From contig CAMCYF010000015.1 in assembly GCA_945883825.1 (NCBI GenBank), positions 1 to 54,440 on the forward strand: a stretch of 54,440 nt of DNA. The letters are read 5' to 3'. Under the pieces are notes generated by a model. That model saw nothing but the letters and a program-made list of their open reading frames with translations, was not told where the DNA came from and searched no databases. Origin of the DNA: Chitinophaga pinensis. GTDB lineage: Bacteria > Bacteroidota > Bacteroidia > Flavobacteriales_D > Crocinitomicaceae. Position 1 is the stretch's first letter. Each line of letters begins with the position of its first letter. Of the stretch, positions 1 through 9,490 are shown in pieces. The translations under genes were made by a program, and so were the position numbers.

Positions 1-716
1 GGCGTAATTAATTGAAAATCTATTGTAAATGGCGCGGAATCTAAAGAAGTACAAAATCCATTGTAGCTTGTTACTGTGTAGGGTGTTCCAGCAGTCATAT
101 TACTAATAACACCAGTTATTATATCTACTGTTGGACCACTTGGAGTGAAGTTATACGTACTCCCTGCAACAAAATTGCCAATAGTTGCAATTCCGTTTGC
201 TAAACAAGTAGGAGCAACAATTATAATTGTAGGAGCTGGTGGCGTAATTAATTGGAAATCTATAGAAAATGCTAATGAATTTAAAGAGGTACAAAATCCA
301 TTAGAGCTTGTTACAGTGTAACTTGTCCCTGCAGTCATACCAATGATTCCACCGCCTACACCAACAGTTGGGCCAATAGGTGTAAAATCATACGTTTGCC
401 CAGATACATAATTGCTAATAGTTGCTGTTCCTACTGAAGAACAAGTTGCTGGTGCAATTGAAATAGTAGGGTCTAGTGGAGTAATTAATTGCGGATCTAC
501 AATAAAGGCAAGTGAACTTGAAGATGCACAAGCTCCAATATTACTTGTAACAGTATAACTTGTACCTGCAGTCATGCCGCTAATAAGACCTAAAGCATCA
601 ATTGTTGGGCCAGGAGGTGTAAAAACATAGGTTTGAGTTACATCATAATTACTAATGCTTGCTGTTCCGTTTGAAGAGCATGTTGGAAGGCCTATAGATA
701 TAGTAGGTAAAGCTGG
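1..716. repeat. Tandem repeat of about 240 bp inside the secreted repeat gene
   Basis: Three consecutive units begin near 1, 241 and 478, each opening with GG(C/A)GTAATTAATTG. The first two are very similar over their whole length and the third is more diverged. Each encodes about 80 residues in phase with the gene, so the copy number can change without breaking the frame. The array continues beyond the left edge. Confidence 0.85.
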
Positions 717-2258
717 TAAAGTTATAGCTGAAACAACCAAGCCAGTTAAAGGAGGCGAAGCACAGCCTCCTACAGTACTAATAACCTGATATATGCCAGA
801 GGCCAAATTAGGAAAAATTCCTGTGGTATTTGTTATCGCTACAACTACTGGGTTAGTTCCTGTTAAAGTATAGCTTGTTCCTGAGGCTGCAACTGGGCTT
901 GTGACTGTAATAGTACCTGTTGGAATAGAGCAAGTTGGTTGTGCACTTACACTTGCTACAGGTGTACCAGGTGGCGGAGGTGGGTTAATAATAAGAGCTA
1001 GAATTGTCTTAACGCAACCATTTGCATCTGTTAAAGTTAAAGTATAAGTTCCGGAAAGTAAATTTGGAATTGTATAACTGCCTCCACTTGTAGAAATCTC
1101 ATTTCCAGCCGGACTTGTAACTATTGTGGAGCTTGCTTGATTAAACCAAGAAATATTGTAAGGAGCAGTACCTCCATTTGCTGATAAAGTAACTGATCCT
1201 GAACCACAAGAATAAATTGTTGTGCCAGATTGATTAAATAGAAGGTTTGGCGGGGCAGTTATTGTGGGGTAAAAATAGTATGCACCACAACCTACATTAT
1301 ATGCAGCTAAGCTAGATATACTACCACTTGGCATCACAGCAATCGTTTGATTAGAACCATTATTGCCAGCAAAAGTTGCAGGAGAAGTATACGTACCAAT
1401 TCCCGTTTGTGTTTGTGTATTTGTTGGAGTAAAGGTATTTGTACCCGCGCTTGCTATAGGAGTTACTGAAATATATGTATATCCTTGGTATGGAGGTGGA
1501 GATGGAGCTGCTTCTGTCCATGTTGATGTTCCATTTGTAATGAGCCCTGGACAATTTGGACAAATTTCAGGATTTGTAGCTGTTGAAGCATTGCCATTTA
1601 CGGAGGTGCCATTAAGTTTAATATCATAACTCCTAGGGGCAAATGTTCCAATTGTTCCAGCGGCCGGAACAAGCGCAGAAGTAAATGCATTTAATGGAGA
1701 AATTAGACTCGTATAATTCCAACCATGGTTAGGCCCAACTGTAACGGTATATTGCCCCGATCCAGGATTACCAGCACAAAGTGAATTAATTACCGATAAT
1801 TTTGCTTGAAAAGGTGCCATGATTACTTCTCGCGATCTTAAATTGCTAGTTGTTGGGCATCCTGCAGATGTATGAGTATAAAAACGAATAACCCCCGTTA
1901 TGGTAGCTGTCCAGTAGACACCACTAGTTCCATTTAGACCTGAGAATATTGGAGCTCCAGTTACATCATTTGCAATTGTTATAAAATCTGTTTGTACAGC
2001 AGAACCTACTGATAAACTCCTAAAATTATATTGGTAGCCAGCAATTACGTATACTTTTGAGTGTTGGTTTGTAGTTCCTGAAGTAGTAATAACTTTGGAT
2101 TTGCTACATTGAGGCATAAAAAATGTCTGAGAAGTTGTTAGTGGGGGATTTATAAAAGTTAAAGGAAAAGAAGCCCCTGTTGTACACTGCCCAAAAACTA
2201 TACTATTAGCTCCGGCTAAAAACAGAATTAAAGAAATAAGCCGTAAGTAATTCAGCAT
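1..2258 (-). CDS. Large secreted repeat protein, 5' part only (runs off left edge)
   Basis: An open frame starts with ATG at 2258 and continues without a stop to the window edge, giving about 752 residues of an incomplete protein. Residues 1-24 form a signal peptide (hydrophobic stretch, then FGQ before Cys-Thr-Thr). The first 300 or so residues have no family I recognise. Then come Ser/Thr/Gly-rich segments such as GGSYTIPNLLSGTYTLTLTD, which look like the SprB-type repeats of Bacteroidota surface adhesins. From about residue 510 there are tandem units of about 80 residues with the pattern PTC..xGxAxIxNY...YxFTPxGPTV...GMTAGTSYTVTS. A T9SS sorting domain is expected at the missing C-terminus but cannot be seen. 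It lies 94 bases after accC on the same strand. Inference: exported adhesin or gliding-related surface protein. Confidence 0.8.
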   Translation of the reverse strand, partial: MLNYLRLISLILFLAGANSIVFGQCTTGASFPLTFINPPLTTSQTFFMPQCSKSKVITTSGTTNQHSKVYVIAGYQYNFRSLSVGSAVQTDFITIANDVTGAPIFSGLNGTSGVYWTATITGVIRFYTHTSAGCPTTSNLRSREVIMAPFQAKLSVINSLCAGNPGSGQYTVTVGPNHGWNYTSLISPLNAFTSALVPAAGTIGTFAPRSYDIKLNGTSVNGNASTATNPEICPNCPGLITNGTSTWTEAAPSPPPYQGYTYISVTPIASAGTNTFTPTNTQTQTGIGTYTSPATFAGNNGSNQTIAVMPSGSISSLAAYNVGCGAYYFYPTITAPPNLLFNQSGTTIYSCGSGSVTLSANGGTAPYNISWFNQASSTIVTSPAGNEISTSGGSYTIPNLLSGTYTLTLTDANGCVKTILALIINPPPPPGTPVASVSAQPTCSIPTGTITVTSPVAASGTSYTLTGTNPVVVAITNTTGIFPNLASGIYQVISTVGGCASPPLTGLVVSAITLPALPTISIGLPTCSSNGTASISNYDVTQTYVFTPPGPTIDALGLISGMTAGTSYTVTSNIGACASSSSLAFIVDPQLITPLDPTISIAPATCSSVGTATISNYVSGQTYDFTPIGPTVGVGGGIIGMTAGTSYTVTSSNGFCTSLNSLAFSIDFQLITPPAPTIIIVAPTCLANGIATIGNFVAGSTYNFTPSGPTVDIITGVISNMTAGTPYTVTSYNGFCTSLDSAPFTIDFQLIT

Positions 2259-2269
2259 GCTTGTTCGAT

Positions 2270-2301
2270 CTTAAAAGAGAGCAATAAATTTACTCTTTAA
2301 G
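2270..2301 (-). other. Hairpin in the leader of the secreted repeat gene
   Basis: CTTAAAGAG at 2301-2293 can pair with CTCTTTTAAG at 2279-2270 on the minus strand, leaving a short AT-rich loop. It lies 11 bases before the ATG at 2258 and about 50 bases after the accC stop. No U-run follows, so a terminator is unlikely. It may affect translation of the repeat protein or be incidental. Confidence 0.3.
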
Positions 2302-2352
2302 AACGAATTTAGGAAATTTTAGTTGCTTATTTTGATTAGAATTTACAAAAAT

Positions 2353-3687
2353 TTAAAATTCAAAGGTCTCCATAAACTTGGTGGTAAAATTTCCCTTACA
2401 GAAATCTTCGTTTTGCATCAGTTTTTGATGAAAAGGAATAGTTGTTTTTATACCTTCAATAATGTATTCATCAAGTGCTCTTTTCATTTTTAAAATTGCT
2501 TCATCGCGGGTTTGAGCAACTACAATTAACTTAGAAATCATTGAGTCGTAATTCGAAGGTATCGTATATCCAGCATATACATGCGCATCAATACGAACTC
2601 CATGTCCGCCGGGACAATGGTATTCTGTTATTTTTCCCGGGCAAGGACGAAAATCCATAGCAGGATCTTCTGCATTTATTCTGCATTGTATTGCATGCAT
2701 AAGGGGATAATAATTTTTACCAGAAATCTTTTCTCCTGCAGCAATCTTAATTTGCTCTTTTATGAGATCAAAATTAATTACCTCTTCAGTGATCGTATGT
2801 TCTACTTGAATTCGCGTATTCATTTCCATAAAATAGAAATCGCGATTTTTGTCCACAAGAAATTCTACAGTTCCAACTCCTTCATACTTTACAGCTTTTG
2901 CTGCTTTTATAGCTGCAACTCCCATTCTTTCGCGCAGTTCATCTGTCATAAATGGAGATGGAGTTTCTTCCACCAATTTTTGATGGCGACGCTGAATCGA
3001 GCAGTCTCTTTCTGATAAATGGCAAGCATTTCCATATTGATCTCCCGCAATTTGAATTTCAATGTGTCGTGGTTCAAGAATGTATTTTTCCATGTACATT
3101 CCATCATTTCCAAAAGCTGCAGCAGATTCTTGTCTTGCGGAATCCCAAGCTGATTCTAATTCAGATTCTTCCCACACAATTCGCATGCCCTTTCCGCCAC
3201 CCCCAGCAGTTGCTTTGAGAATAACAGGGTATTTGATTTCTTTTGCTATTTTTTTTGCTTCAGGAATTGAGGTCAATAAGCCCTTTGAACCAGGAATGCA
3301 AGGAACTCCAGCTTTTATCATTGTTGCTTTAGCAGATGCTTTATCGCCCATTCCTGCGATTTGCTCTGGTAAAGCGCCAATAAATTTGATGCCGTGTTCT
3401 TGACAGGCCTTTGAGAACTTTTCGTTTTCAGAAAGGAAACCATATCCTGGATGAATTGCATCTGCATTGGTAATTTCTGCCGCTGCCAAAATATTAGGAA
3501 TCGACAAATACGATTTCGCACTCATTGGTGGACCAATACAAACAGCTTCGTCAGCAAAGCGAACAGGCAGACTGTCTTTATCTGCTGTAGAATAAACAGC
3601 AACCGTTTTAATTCCCATTTCTTTACACGTTCGAATAACACGTAAAGCAATTTCTCCGCGATTTGCAATTAATATTTTTTTAAACAT
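2353..3687 (-). CDS. accC: Biotin carboxylase subunit of acetyl-CoA carboxylase
   Basis: This subunit carboxylates biotin on BCCP using ATP and bicarbonate, the first half-reaction of acetyl-CoA carboxylase in the cytoplasm. The 444-residue length is normal for the family. The N-terminus shows the biotin carboxylase signature ([11 protein letters not shown]). The glycine-rich ATP-grasp loop GGGGKG is at about residues 162-167, and the metal and catalytic block [10 protein letters not shown] is near 288-297. It is the last gene of the DUF177-rpmF-plsX-fabH-accB-accC run, 24 bases after accB, so both subunits should be made together. The neighbouring accB provides the biotin carrier. An independent pyruvate or propionyl-CoA carboxylase subunit is less likely given this context. 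Confidence 0.96.
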   Translation of the reverse strand: MFKKILIANRGEIALRVIRTCKEMGIKTVAVYSTADKDSLPVRFADEAVCIGPPMSAKSYLSIPNILAAAEITNADAIHPGYGFLSENEKFSKACQEHGIKFIGALPEQIAGMGDKASAKATMIKAGVPCIPGSKGLLTSIPEAKKIAKEIKYPVILKATAGGGGKGMRIVWEESELESAWDSARQESAAAFGNDGMYMEKYILEPRHIEIQIAGDQYGNACHLSERDCSIQRRHQKLVEETPSPFMTDELRERMGVAAIKAAKAVKYEGVGTVEFLVDKNRDFYFMEMNTRIQVEHTITEEVINFDLIKEQIKIAAGEKISGKNYYPLMHAIQCRINAEDPAMDFRPCPGKITEYHCPGGHGVRIDAHVYAGYTIPSNYDSMISKLIVVAQTRDEAILKMKRALDEYIIEGIKTTIPFHQKLMQNEDFCKGNFTTKFMETFEF

Positions 3688-3711
3688 CCCTGATTTTTTG
3701 GTTAAATGCTT

Positions 3712-4197
3712 TTAAGATGGGTCAACCAAAAATAATGGTTGGTCATAATCTACAGGGCTTGCATTGTCAACAAGCACTTTCACGATTTTTCCAGAAATCT
3801 CAGCTTCAATTTCATTAAAAGTTTTCATGGCTTCGATGATACACAGTTTATCTCCTTTTTTAATATCTGTCCCTACTTCTACAAATGCTGGTTTATCTGG
3901 ACCTGCAGTTCGGTAAAAAGTTCCAATCATTGGAGATTTTATCGTGATGTACTTCGAGTCATTCGCTTCCTCAACAGTATTTGTTGGAGCACTTGGTGCT
4001 ACAGGCATCGAAACTGGCGCTGCAGCTGGAAGCATTTGTTGACTTGGCGCTGCTTGCTGCATGTAAATAGGTTGGTCACCTTGCGTGTTCACGCCCCCTT
4101 TGATAATTACTTTAAATCCTTCGCGTTCGATTTCAACTCTCCCAATACCTGTTTTAGATACAAGTTTAATTAGGTCTTTAATTTCTTCTAAATTCAT
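3712..4197 (-). CDS. accB: Biotin carboxyl carrier protein of acetyl-CoA carboxylase
   Basis: BCCP carries carboxybiotin between the biotin carboxylase and carboxyltransferase subunits. The 161-residue protein has the usual layout: a short N-terminal helical part, a Pro/Ala/Gln-rich linker at about residues 45-75, and a C-terminal biotinyl domain. The biotin-accepting lysine is K125 in EAMKTFNEI; the second residue after the lysine differs from the common EAMKMMN. It lies between fabH (29 bases upstream) and accC (24 bases downstream) on the same strand, which supports a role in fatty-acid synthesis. Confidence 0.96.
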   Translation of the reverse strand: MNLEEIKDLIKLVSKTGIGRVEIEREGFKVIIKGGVNTQGDQPIYMQQAAPSQQMLPAAAPVSMPVAPSAPTNTVEEANDSKYITIKSPMIGTFYRTAGPDKPAFVEVGTDIKKGDKLCIIEAMKTFNEIEAEISGKIVKVLVDNASPVDYDQPLFLVDPS

Positions 4198-4226
4198 TGC
4201 TATGATTTTTTACTAAGTTAAACTTT

Positions 4227-5216
4227 TTATGAATTGTAAGCCCATTTTAAATAAATCGAGCCCCAAGTAAATCCTCCACCAAAGGCAGAGAGTATAATGT
4301 TATCGCCTTTTTTTAACTGTTTTTCATAATCCCACAAACACAAAGGTAAAGTGCCCGCAGTTGTATTTCCATATTTTTGAATATTTATCATGACTTTATC
4401 ATTTGAAACACCCATTCTATTTGCTGTTGCATCTATAATTCTAAGATTTGCCTGATGAGGAACAAGCCATGCAACATCCTCACTGCTAAGATTATTTCTT
4501 TCCATAATTTCTACAGAAACATCTGCCATTTTAGTAACTGCAAATTTAAAAACTTGAAGCCCTTCTTGCTTAACGAAATGCATCTTTTTTTCAACGCTAT
4601 CAATAGTTGCAGGATTTACAGAACCTCCACCCTGCTGAATAAGAAATTCTCTTCCCGAGCCATCGGTTCTTAGAATATGATCTTGTATTCCAAGTCCCTC
4701 CTCGTTTGGCTCTAATAAAACTACACCTGCTCCATCCCCAAAAATAATGCAGGTTGTACGATCGGTGTAATCAACAATTGAGGACATTTTATCAACTCCA
4801 ACAACAAGTACTTTTTTATACCTGCCATTTTCAATAAATTGCGAAGCTGTTGTTAGCGCAAATAAAAAACCTGAGCAAGCAGCTAAGAGATCAAAGCCCC
4901 AAGCGTTTGTCATTCCAACTTTATCACATAAAATATTTGCAGTACTTGGAAACAAATGATCTGGAGTAACACTTGCTAAAACAACTAACTCGATTTCGAG
5001 TGGATCAATATTTTTTTTCTTTAGTAAACTTTTTACAGCTTCAGCTGCCATATCAGAAGTAGCGCCATTTTTCATGATTCTTCGTTCCTTAATTCCCGTG
5101 CGTGTTGTTATCCACTCATCAGAAGTGTCAACAATTTTAGTAAGATCTTCATTGCTTAAAACATGCTCAGGAACATATCCTTGAACACCCGTAATAGCAG
5201 CAGTTATTTTATTCAT
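4227..5216 (-). CDS. fabH: 3-oxoacyl-ACP synthase III (KAS III)
   Basis: FabH condenses acyl-CoA with malonyl-ACP to start fatty-acid synthesis in the cytoplasm. The 329-residue protein shows the full Cys-His-Asn triad: C114 in AACSGF, H254 in PHQANLRI, and N284 in KYGNTTAGT. The glycine-rich C-terminal [11 protein letters not shown] is also present. It starts 3 bases after plsX and is followed by accB, so it is probably translated in step with both. The starter-unit preference (acetyl or branched acyl-CoA) cannot be judged from the sequence. Confidence 0.96.
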   Translation of the reverse strand: MNKITAAITGVQGYVPEHVLSNEDLTKIVDTSDEWITTRTGIKERRIMKNGATSDMAAEAVKSLLKKKNIDPLEIELVVLASVTPDHLFPSTANILCDKVGMTNAWGFDLLAACSGFLFALTTASQFIENGRYKKVLVVGVDKMSSIVDYTDRTTCIIFGDGAGVVLLEPNEEGLGIQDHILRTDGSGREFLIQQGGGSVNPATIDSVEKKMHFVKQEGLQVFKFAVTKMADVSVEIMERNNLSSEDVAWLVPHQANLRIIDATANRMGVSNDKVMINIQKYGNTTAGTLPLCLWDYEKQLKKGDNIILSAFGGGFTWGSIYLKWAYNS

Positions 5217-5219
5217 AAA

Positions 5220-6158
5220 TTAATTAAAAGCATCATTAACTTTCATTGCTAAACCTGAGTTAGCAACTTCATAAGCATGCAAAATCATATTTTTAACAGC
5301 AATGTCATTGGAAATTCCGTGACCAATAATAACATTTCCCTTTACGCCTAAAATTGGAGTCCCACCATAATTCTCGTAATTAAAACGATCAAAATACTCA
5401 TCGTTTATCCCTCGTTTTTTCATAAGAGAATAAATACCTTCGGCTTGTTTTAGAACTACATTTCCAGTAAATCCATCACAAACAATTACATCTGCTTTTC
5501 CAGAAAAAATATGTCGGCCTTCTAAGTTTCCAATGAAATTAATCTCATCTGATTCGGCAAGTAACTTATAGGTTGCAATTGTCAATAAATTACCCTTTGA
5601 TTCTTCCTCTCCAATGTTTAAGAGTGCCACTCGGGGTTTTTCAACGTTATGAACATGCTGCGAATAAAGAGATCCTAAAACAGCAAATTGGTACAAGACA
5701 TCAGCTTTGCAATCTGCATTTGACCCAACATCTAATAAAATAGTTTTGGAACCATCTATAGCTGGAAGTGTTGAAGTTATGCAAGGCCTAATAACTCCGG
5801 CGATTGTATTTAATTTGTACATTGAACCCACCAACATTGCTCCAGTATTACCTGTGCTAGCAAATACATGTAATTCTCCTTTTGCAAGGCTATTAAAACC
5901 TATGGATATTGAACTATTTGGTTTTTTACTAAGTGCTCGGGTTGGATGATCGTGAAAAGTTATTACTTCTGGAGCATGAATTATTTCAAATAAACCATCA
6001 GGAATATTTCTCTCTCTTAAGCCTGAATTTATTTGTTCTTCATCTCCTATCAATACAATAATGGCATCACCCTTTAATTCTTTTTGTGCTAAAATAGCGC
6101 CATCAAGATTTGCAGAAGGAGCGAAGTCGCCACCAGAAATATCTATTCCGATTTTCAT
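5220..6158 (-). CDS. plsX: Phosphate acyltransferase PlsX
   Basis: PlsX converts acyl-ACP to acyl-phosphate, the acyl donor for the first acylation of glycerol-3-phosphate in phospholipid synthesis. The 312-residue protein has the family N-terminus (IGIDISGGDFAP) and conserved blocks such as LDVGSNADCK, NIGEEESKGN and VCDGFTGNVVLK. It lies between rpmF (18 bases upstream) and fabH (3 bases downstream), the classic arrangement. It should be a peripheral membrane enzyme; no membrane helix is seen. Confidence 0.95.
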   Translation of the reverse strand: MKIGIDISGGDFAPSANLDGAILAQKELKGDAIIVLIGDEEQINSGLRERNIPDGLFEIIHAPEVITFHDHPTRALSKKPNSSISIGFNSLAKGELHVFASTGNTGAMLVGSMYKLNTIAGVIRPCITSTLPAIDGSKTILLDVGSNADCKADVLYQFAVLGSLYSQHVHNVEKPRVALLNIGEEESKGNLLTIATYKLLAESDEINFIGNLEGRHIFSGKADVIVCDGFTGNVVLKQAEGIYSLMKKRGINDEYFDRFNYENYGGTPILGVKGNVIIGHGISNDIAVKNMILHAYEVANSGLAMKVNDAFN

Positions 6159-6176
6159 TTAAGAACTTTTTGTTGA

Positions 6177-6368
6177 CTACTCAACAACTTCTTTTTCGGC
6201 TAAAACTTTTCCTTTGTAGTATAATTTACCTTCATGCCAATGAGCATGGTGAAATAGGTGCGGCTGTCCAGTTGTAGGACAAGTAGCAACATTGCTTGCA
6301 ACAGCATTTATGTGTGTTCTTCTTTTATCTCTACGTGTTTTGGAAATTTTTCGTTTAGGATGTGCCAT
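6177..6368 (-). CDS. rpmF: 50S ribosomal protein L32
   Basis: A 63-residue basic protein starting [17 protein letters not shown], the L32 signature. It is a component of the large ribosomal subunit. Only one cysteine remains ([15 protein letters not shown]), so this is the zinc-free form of L32, without the four-cysteine zinc ribbon found in some bacteria. It is placed 18 bases after the DUF177 gene and 18 bases before plsX, a conserved coupling of ribosome and lipid genes. Confidence 0.97.
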   Translation of the reverse strand: MAHPKRKISKTRRDKRRTHINAVASNVATCPTTGQPHLFHHAHWHEGKLYYKGKVLAEKEVVE

Positions 6369-6386
6369 AACTTTATTATATAATTA

Positions 6387-6896
6387 TCAATTTAAATTTT
6401 TCAATGCTGCCCACCGTGGGTCAACCTCATCATCTTTGTCTTTTTTTGGTTCAGGTGTTGAATATTTCTTAATCAATTGAACCATTTCTTTTTCGCATTC
6501 ACCTTCTTCATGTATTGGTCTAGATGGAATAGAAACTACAATCAATTCATAAATTGCTTGTTGTACGTTTATTTCATAACTGTCGAAAGGAATAACTATA
6601 AGATTTTCATCTTCTTCATTCTCGTTTCCAAATTTGTAATAAACAGTCATTTCGCCTTCTACTTCGATGTCCATTTGTTCATTGCAGCGGGAACAAGTTC
6701 CTTTTACAGTACCACAAACTTCGAAATCAGCGACAAGCATTGACTCCTTTTTTTCTAAATCCAACCAAACTTTTAAATCACCTTTTTCAATTATAGAAAA
6801 TGGCAAAGACTCAAAGAACGTATCGTTAATGTCTAATTCAAAATCATGGTATCCAATTTTTAATCCAACAAAGGGTATTTCAAATTGACTTTTCAC
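6387..6896 (-). CDS. DUF177 (YceD-like) protein
   Basis: A 169-residue member of the DUF177/YceD family, which is almost always found directly before rpmF. In other bacteria and plastids the family is linked to 23S rRNA accumulation and ribosome assembly. The family Cys pair is visible in CSRCNEQM at about residues 72-79. The C-terminus ends with the DPRWAALKNL motif seen in Bacteroidota homologues. The start codon is GTG at 6896 (KSQFEIPFVGLK follows). A -7 element at 6929-6936 suggests this gene is the promoter-proximal member of the lipid operon. Confidence 0.88.
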   Translation of the reverse strand: MKSQFEIPFVGLKIGYHDFELDINDTFFESLPFSIIEKGDLKVWLDLEKKESMLVADFEVCGTVKGTCSRCNEQMDIEVEGEMTVYYKFGNENEEDENLIVIPFDSYEINVQQAIYELIVVSIPSRPIHEEGECEKEMVQLIKKYSTPEPKKDKDDEVDPRWAALKNLN

Positions 6897-6928
6897 GAGC
6901 TGATTTTAAATTATACCAAAACGAAGGG

Positions 6929-6936
6929 CAAAGATA
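6929..6936 (-). promoter_or_regulatory. -7 promoter element for the DUF177-rpmF-plsX-fabH-accBC operon
   Basis: TATCTTTG on the minus strand matches the Bacteroidota -7 consensus TAnnTTTG exactly and lies 32 bases before the GTG of the DUF177 gene. No clear TTG box is seen at the expected upstream distance. It is the only good candidate between pdxA and the operon. Confidence 0.6.
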
Positions 6937-6965
6937 CTATTTTTCTTTAAAAAGAAAAAATCATT

Positions 6966-8057
6966 TTACTCATCTCGGCTACTATTCTTTTTGCTTTTGT
7001 CTTCAGGAGTAAAAGGAAGTGGATTTGCATGAATAAATTTTTGGAATTTCCGCGTCCTAAAAATATCAAGCGCCATATAGATCGCACTTCTAAAAGACTG
7101 CTCTGAAGCACAATTTTTTCCTGCAATATCAAAGGCAGTTCCGTGATCAGGAGAAGTTCGAACAATTGGCAAACCTGCAGTAAAATTAACTCCATCATCA
7201 AAAGAAAGGGCTTTGAAAGCTGCTAGACCTTGATCGTGATACATCGCTAAAACACCATCGTATTGATTTCTTGCTGGAGAACCAAAATAACCATCAGCAG
7301 CAAAAGGTCCAAAGGCTAAAATTCCTTCAGCTTTACAAAATTGAATCGCAGGTTGAATAGTTTCTGATTCTTCAGAGCCAAGTTTTCCATTTTCGCCAGC
7401 ATGGGGATTTAAACCAAATACAGCAATTTTAGGTTTAGTGAGATTAAAATCTTTTTTCAAACTTTGTTCAAATGCTTTAATTTTTTCAACTATTAAATCT
7501 TTGGATAAATTCTTGCTGATTTCTTTAATTGGAATGTGACTTGTTACAAGTGCAACCTTTAATGTTGGAGAAACTAAAATCATTAGAGCCTCTTTAACAC
7601 CAGATAAATCTGCTAAATACTCCGTATGACCCGGGAATTTAAATCCTGCTTTTATCATTCCGTCTTTAGAAAATGGTGCGGTTACTAGAACATCAATTTT
7701 TCCTTCAGAAATGTCTTGTGTAGCAGCTTCCAATGCTTTAAATGCATATAGACTTCCTTTTTCCGTTCCTTGCCCCACTGATAATTCCACTTCCTCTGTC
7801 CAAACATTTACAACATTTACATTATTTTCAAGTGCTTGACTCGCATTTTTACAGATTTGAATGCTAAAATCATCCATTTCCAATAAGGCTTGATAATGCG
7901 ACAAAACTTTTTCAGAACCATAAATTATCGGCGTAAAATCCTTAAGAATTCTAGCGTCACGTAATGCTTTTAGAATAATTTCAGGTCCAATTCCATTGAC
8001 ATCTCCAATGGTAATCCCAACTTTAATTAAAGCTTGTTTTTCCGTATCTATTTCCAT
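6966..8057 (-). CDS. pdxA: 4-hydroxythreonine-4-phosphate dehydrogenase
   Basis: PdxA oxidises 4-phosphohydroxy-L-threonine in the DXP-dependent route to pyridoxal 5'-phosphate. The 363-residue protein starts with the family motif VGITIGDVNGIGPEI. The three metal-ligand regions are visible: PGHTEYLA, LNPHAGENG and MYHDQGLAAFKAL. The C-terminal part has VRTSPDHGTAFDIAGK. The start ATG overlaps the stop of the aminopeptidase gene by one base (TAATG), so the two are probably translationally coupled. The last dozen residues are a charged tail not typical of the family. Confidence 0.95.
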   Translation of the reverse strand: MEIDTEKQALIKVGITIGDVNGIGPEIILKALRDARILKDFTPIIYGSEKVLSHYQALLEMDDFSIQICKNASQALENNVNVVNVWTEEVELSVGQGTEKGSLYAFKALEAATQDISEGKIDVLVTAPFSKDGMIKAGFKFPGHTEYLADLSGVKEALMILVSPTLKVALVTSHIPIKEISKNLSKDLIVEKIKAFEQSLKKDFNLTKPKIAVFGLNPHAGENGKLGSEESETIQPAIQFCKAEGILAFGPFAADGYFGSPARNQYDGVLAMYHDQGLAAFKALSFDDGVNFTAGLPIVRTSPDHGTAFDIAGKNCASEQSFRSAIYMALDIFRTRKFQKFIHANPLPFTPEDKSKKNSSRDE

Positions 8058-9448
8058 TAAGACGAGTGATTTTTTAAAAATTGATACAATAAACGCACAC
8101 CTGAACCAGTGCCACCTTGACCTTTATAATCTTCTCGACTATCAAGCCAAGTTGGACCTGCAACATCCATATGAATATAAGGCGCTTTTAAAAAATGTTC
8201 TAAAAATTTTCCGGCAGAAATCATACCTGCATTTGGTCCGCCGATATTCTTTAAGTCTGCAATTTTAGATTCCATGTGTTTTGCATAATCATCCCAAAAT
8301 GGAAAGCGAACAACGCGCTCATGCACTTCATTTCCAGCTTTCTCCAATTCTTCAAAATAGTGATTTTTAGCATTTCCCATAATTATGCTAGCTTCCGTTC
8401 CGATTGCGCGCAATGCAGAGCCAGTTAAAGTTGCTGCGTCGATTACAATTTCTGGATCGTACTTCATGGAATAAGAAAGGGCGTCTGCCAAAATCATTCT
8501 TCCTTCAGCATCCGTATTTAAAACCTCAACACTTGAGCCATTGTACATTGTGATTACATCTCCCGGAGTGTATGCGTTTCCTCCCGGTCGATTATCTGTC
8601 GCTGGAATTAATACAATAATGTGTAACTTTAATTTTTGCAAAGCAGCCAAATACAATGCTCCAGCAACTGCAGCTGCCCCAGCCATATCACATTTCATGC
8701 AATCCATAGAACCTGGAGTTGGCTTTAAACTTAAGCCACCCGTATCGTAAACAACACCTTTTCCAACTAAAATAATTGGTTTTTTATTAATTGCTTTTTT
8801 GTGCTTGTATTCTGCAATTGTAAATGTTGGAGGATCAATAGAGCCTTTATTAACTGCCAATAAACCTCCCATTTTTAAGGATTCTATCTGGGTTTTTTCT
8901 AATACTTGGACTTGAAAATTTGCTTCTTCACCTAATTTAACAACAGCTTCAGCTAATTGCAAGGCATTTAAATCAGAAACCGGTGTATTTACAGCATCTC
9001 TCGCCCAGAAAACTGCTTTTATGGTATCATTTAATTCGTCAATTTTTTCTTTTTCTACCTCATCAGATAAAATAATCTCTGTTAAAGTATGCTTCTTTGG
9101 TTTACTTAAGTATTTCAAAAATTGATAATTGGTCAAGGCAAGACCTTCGGCAAGAAAACACGAATTTTTTGATTTACCGCTAATTGAAATTGCTTCACAA
9201 TCAGCACAAATCATATCGTGAATTCGAGAACCTATAACACGCAATTCTTCAGGTTTTTGATCGTCAAAAACAAAAAATACAAAACTATTTGAAAGCCTTA
9301 AATAATCAAATTTCTTTGTACCAGCAATAATTGCGGCAATACTATGAGAAAATTGCGGATCGAAATCTTTGCTTTTACTTTTCTTATCGATTAAATAAAT
9401 GCAACTGCTATTTTCTTTATTTTTTGCTTCTTGTCTTACTGAAATCAT
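8057..9448 (-). CDS. Leucyl aminopeptidase family (M17) metallopeptidase
   Basis: An M17 aminopeptidase releases N-terminal residues from peptides in the cytoplasm using two metal ions. The 463-residue protein contains the metal and catalytic blocks GKGVVYDTGGLSLKP (first Lys and Asp ligands), KCDMAGAAAVAGA, and NTDAEGRMILADALSY (Asp and Glu ligands and the conserved Arg). The N-terminal domain is poorly conserved, as usual. It is first in a two-gene unit with pdxA and has a -7 element TAACTTTG 16 bases before its ATG. Substrate preference cannot be set from sequence. Confidence 0.93.
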   Translation of the reverse strand: MISVRQEAKNKENSSCIYLIDKKSKSKDFDPQFSHSIAAIIAGTKKFDYLRLSNSFVFFVFDDQKPEELRVIGSRIHDMICADCEAISISGKSKNSCFLAEGLALTNYQFLKYLSKPKKHTLTEIILSDEVEKEKIDELNDTIKAVFWARDAVNTPVSDLNALQLAEAVVKLGEEANFQVQVLEKTQIESLKMGGLLAVNKGSIDPPTFTIAEYKHKKAINKKPIILVGKGVVYDTGGLSLKPTPGSMDCMKCDMAGAAAVAGALYLAALQKLKLHIIVLIPATDNRPGGNAYTPGDVITMYNGSSVEVLNTDAEGRMILADALSYSMKYDPEIVIDAATLTGSALRAIGTEASIIMGNAKNHYFEELEKAGNEVHERVVRFPFWDDYAKHMESKIADLKNIGGPNAGMISAGKFLEHFLKAPYIHMDVAGPTWLDSREDYKGQGGTGSGVRLLYQFLKNHSS

Positions 9449-9464
9449 GGTGGTGTTTTTTGTA

Positions 9465-9472
9465 CAAAGTTA
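9465..9472 (-). promoter_or_regulatory. -7 promoter element of the aminopeptidase-pdxA unit
   Basis: TAACTTTG on the minus strand matches TAnnTTTG. It lies in the short gap between mutY and the aminopeptidase start at 9448. No TTG box at ideal spacing was seen. Confidence 0.55.
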
Positions 9473-9490
9473 ATGAAGTTAAACTTTCAA

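Noticed and set aside
2581..3015. 144-codon plus-strand frame opposite accC
   Set aside because: It is a shadow of the accC coding strand; the Phe/Cys/Ser-rich composition does not look like a protein and accC motifs are complete on the other strand.
6941..6958. A/T-only palindrome TTTTCTTTAAAAAGAAAA as a pdxA terminator
   Set aside because: The stem has only two G-C pairs and no distinct U-run beyond the stem itself, so it cannot be separated from simple AT-rich sequence.
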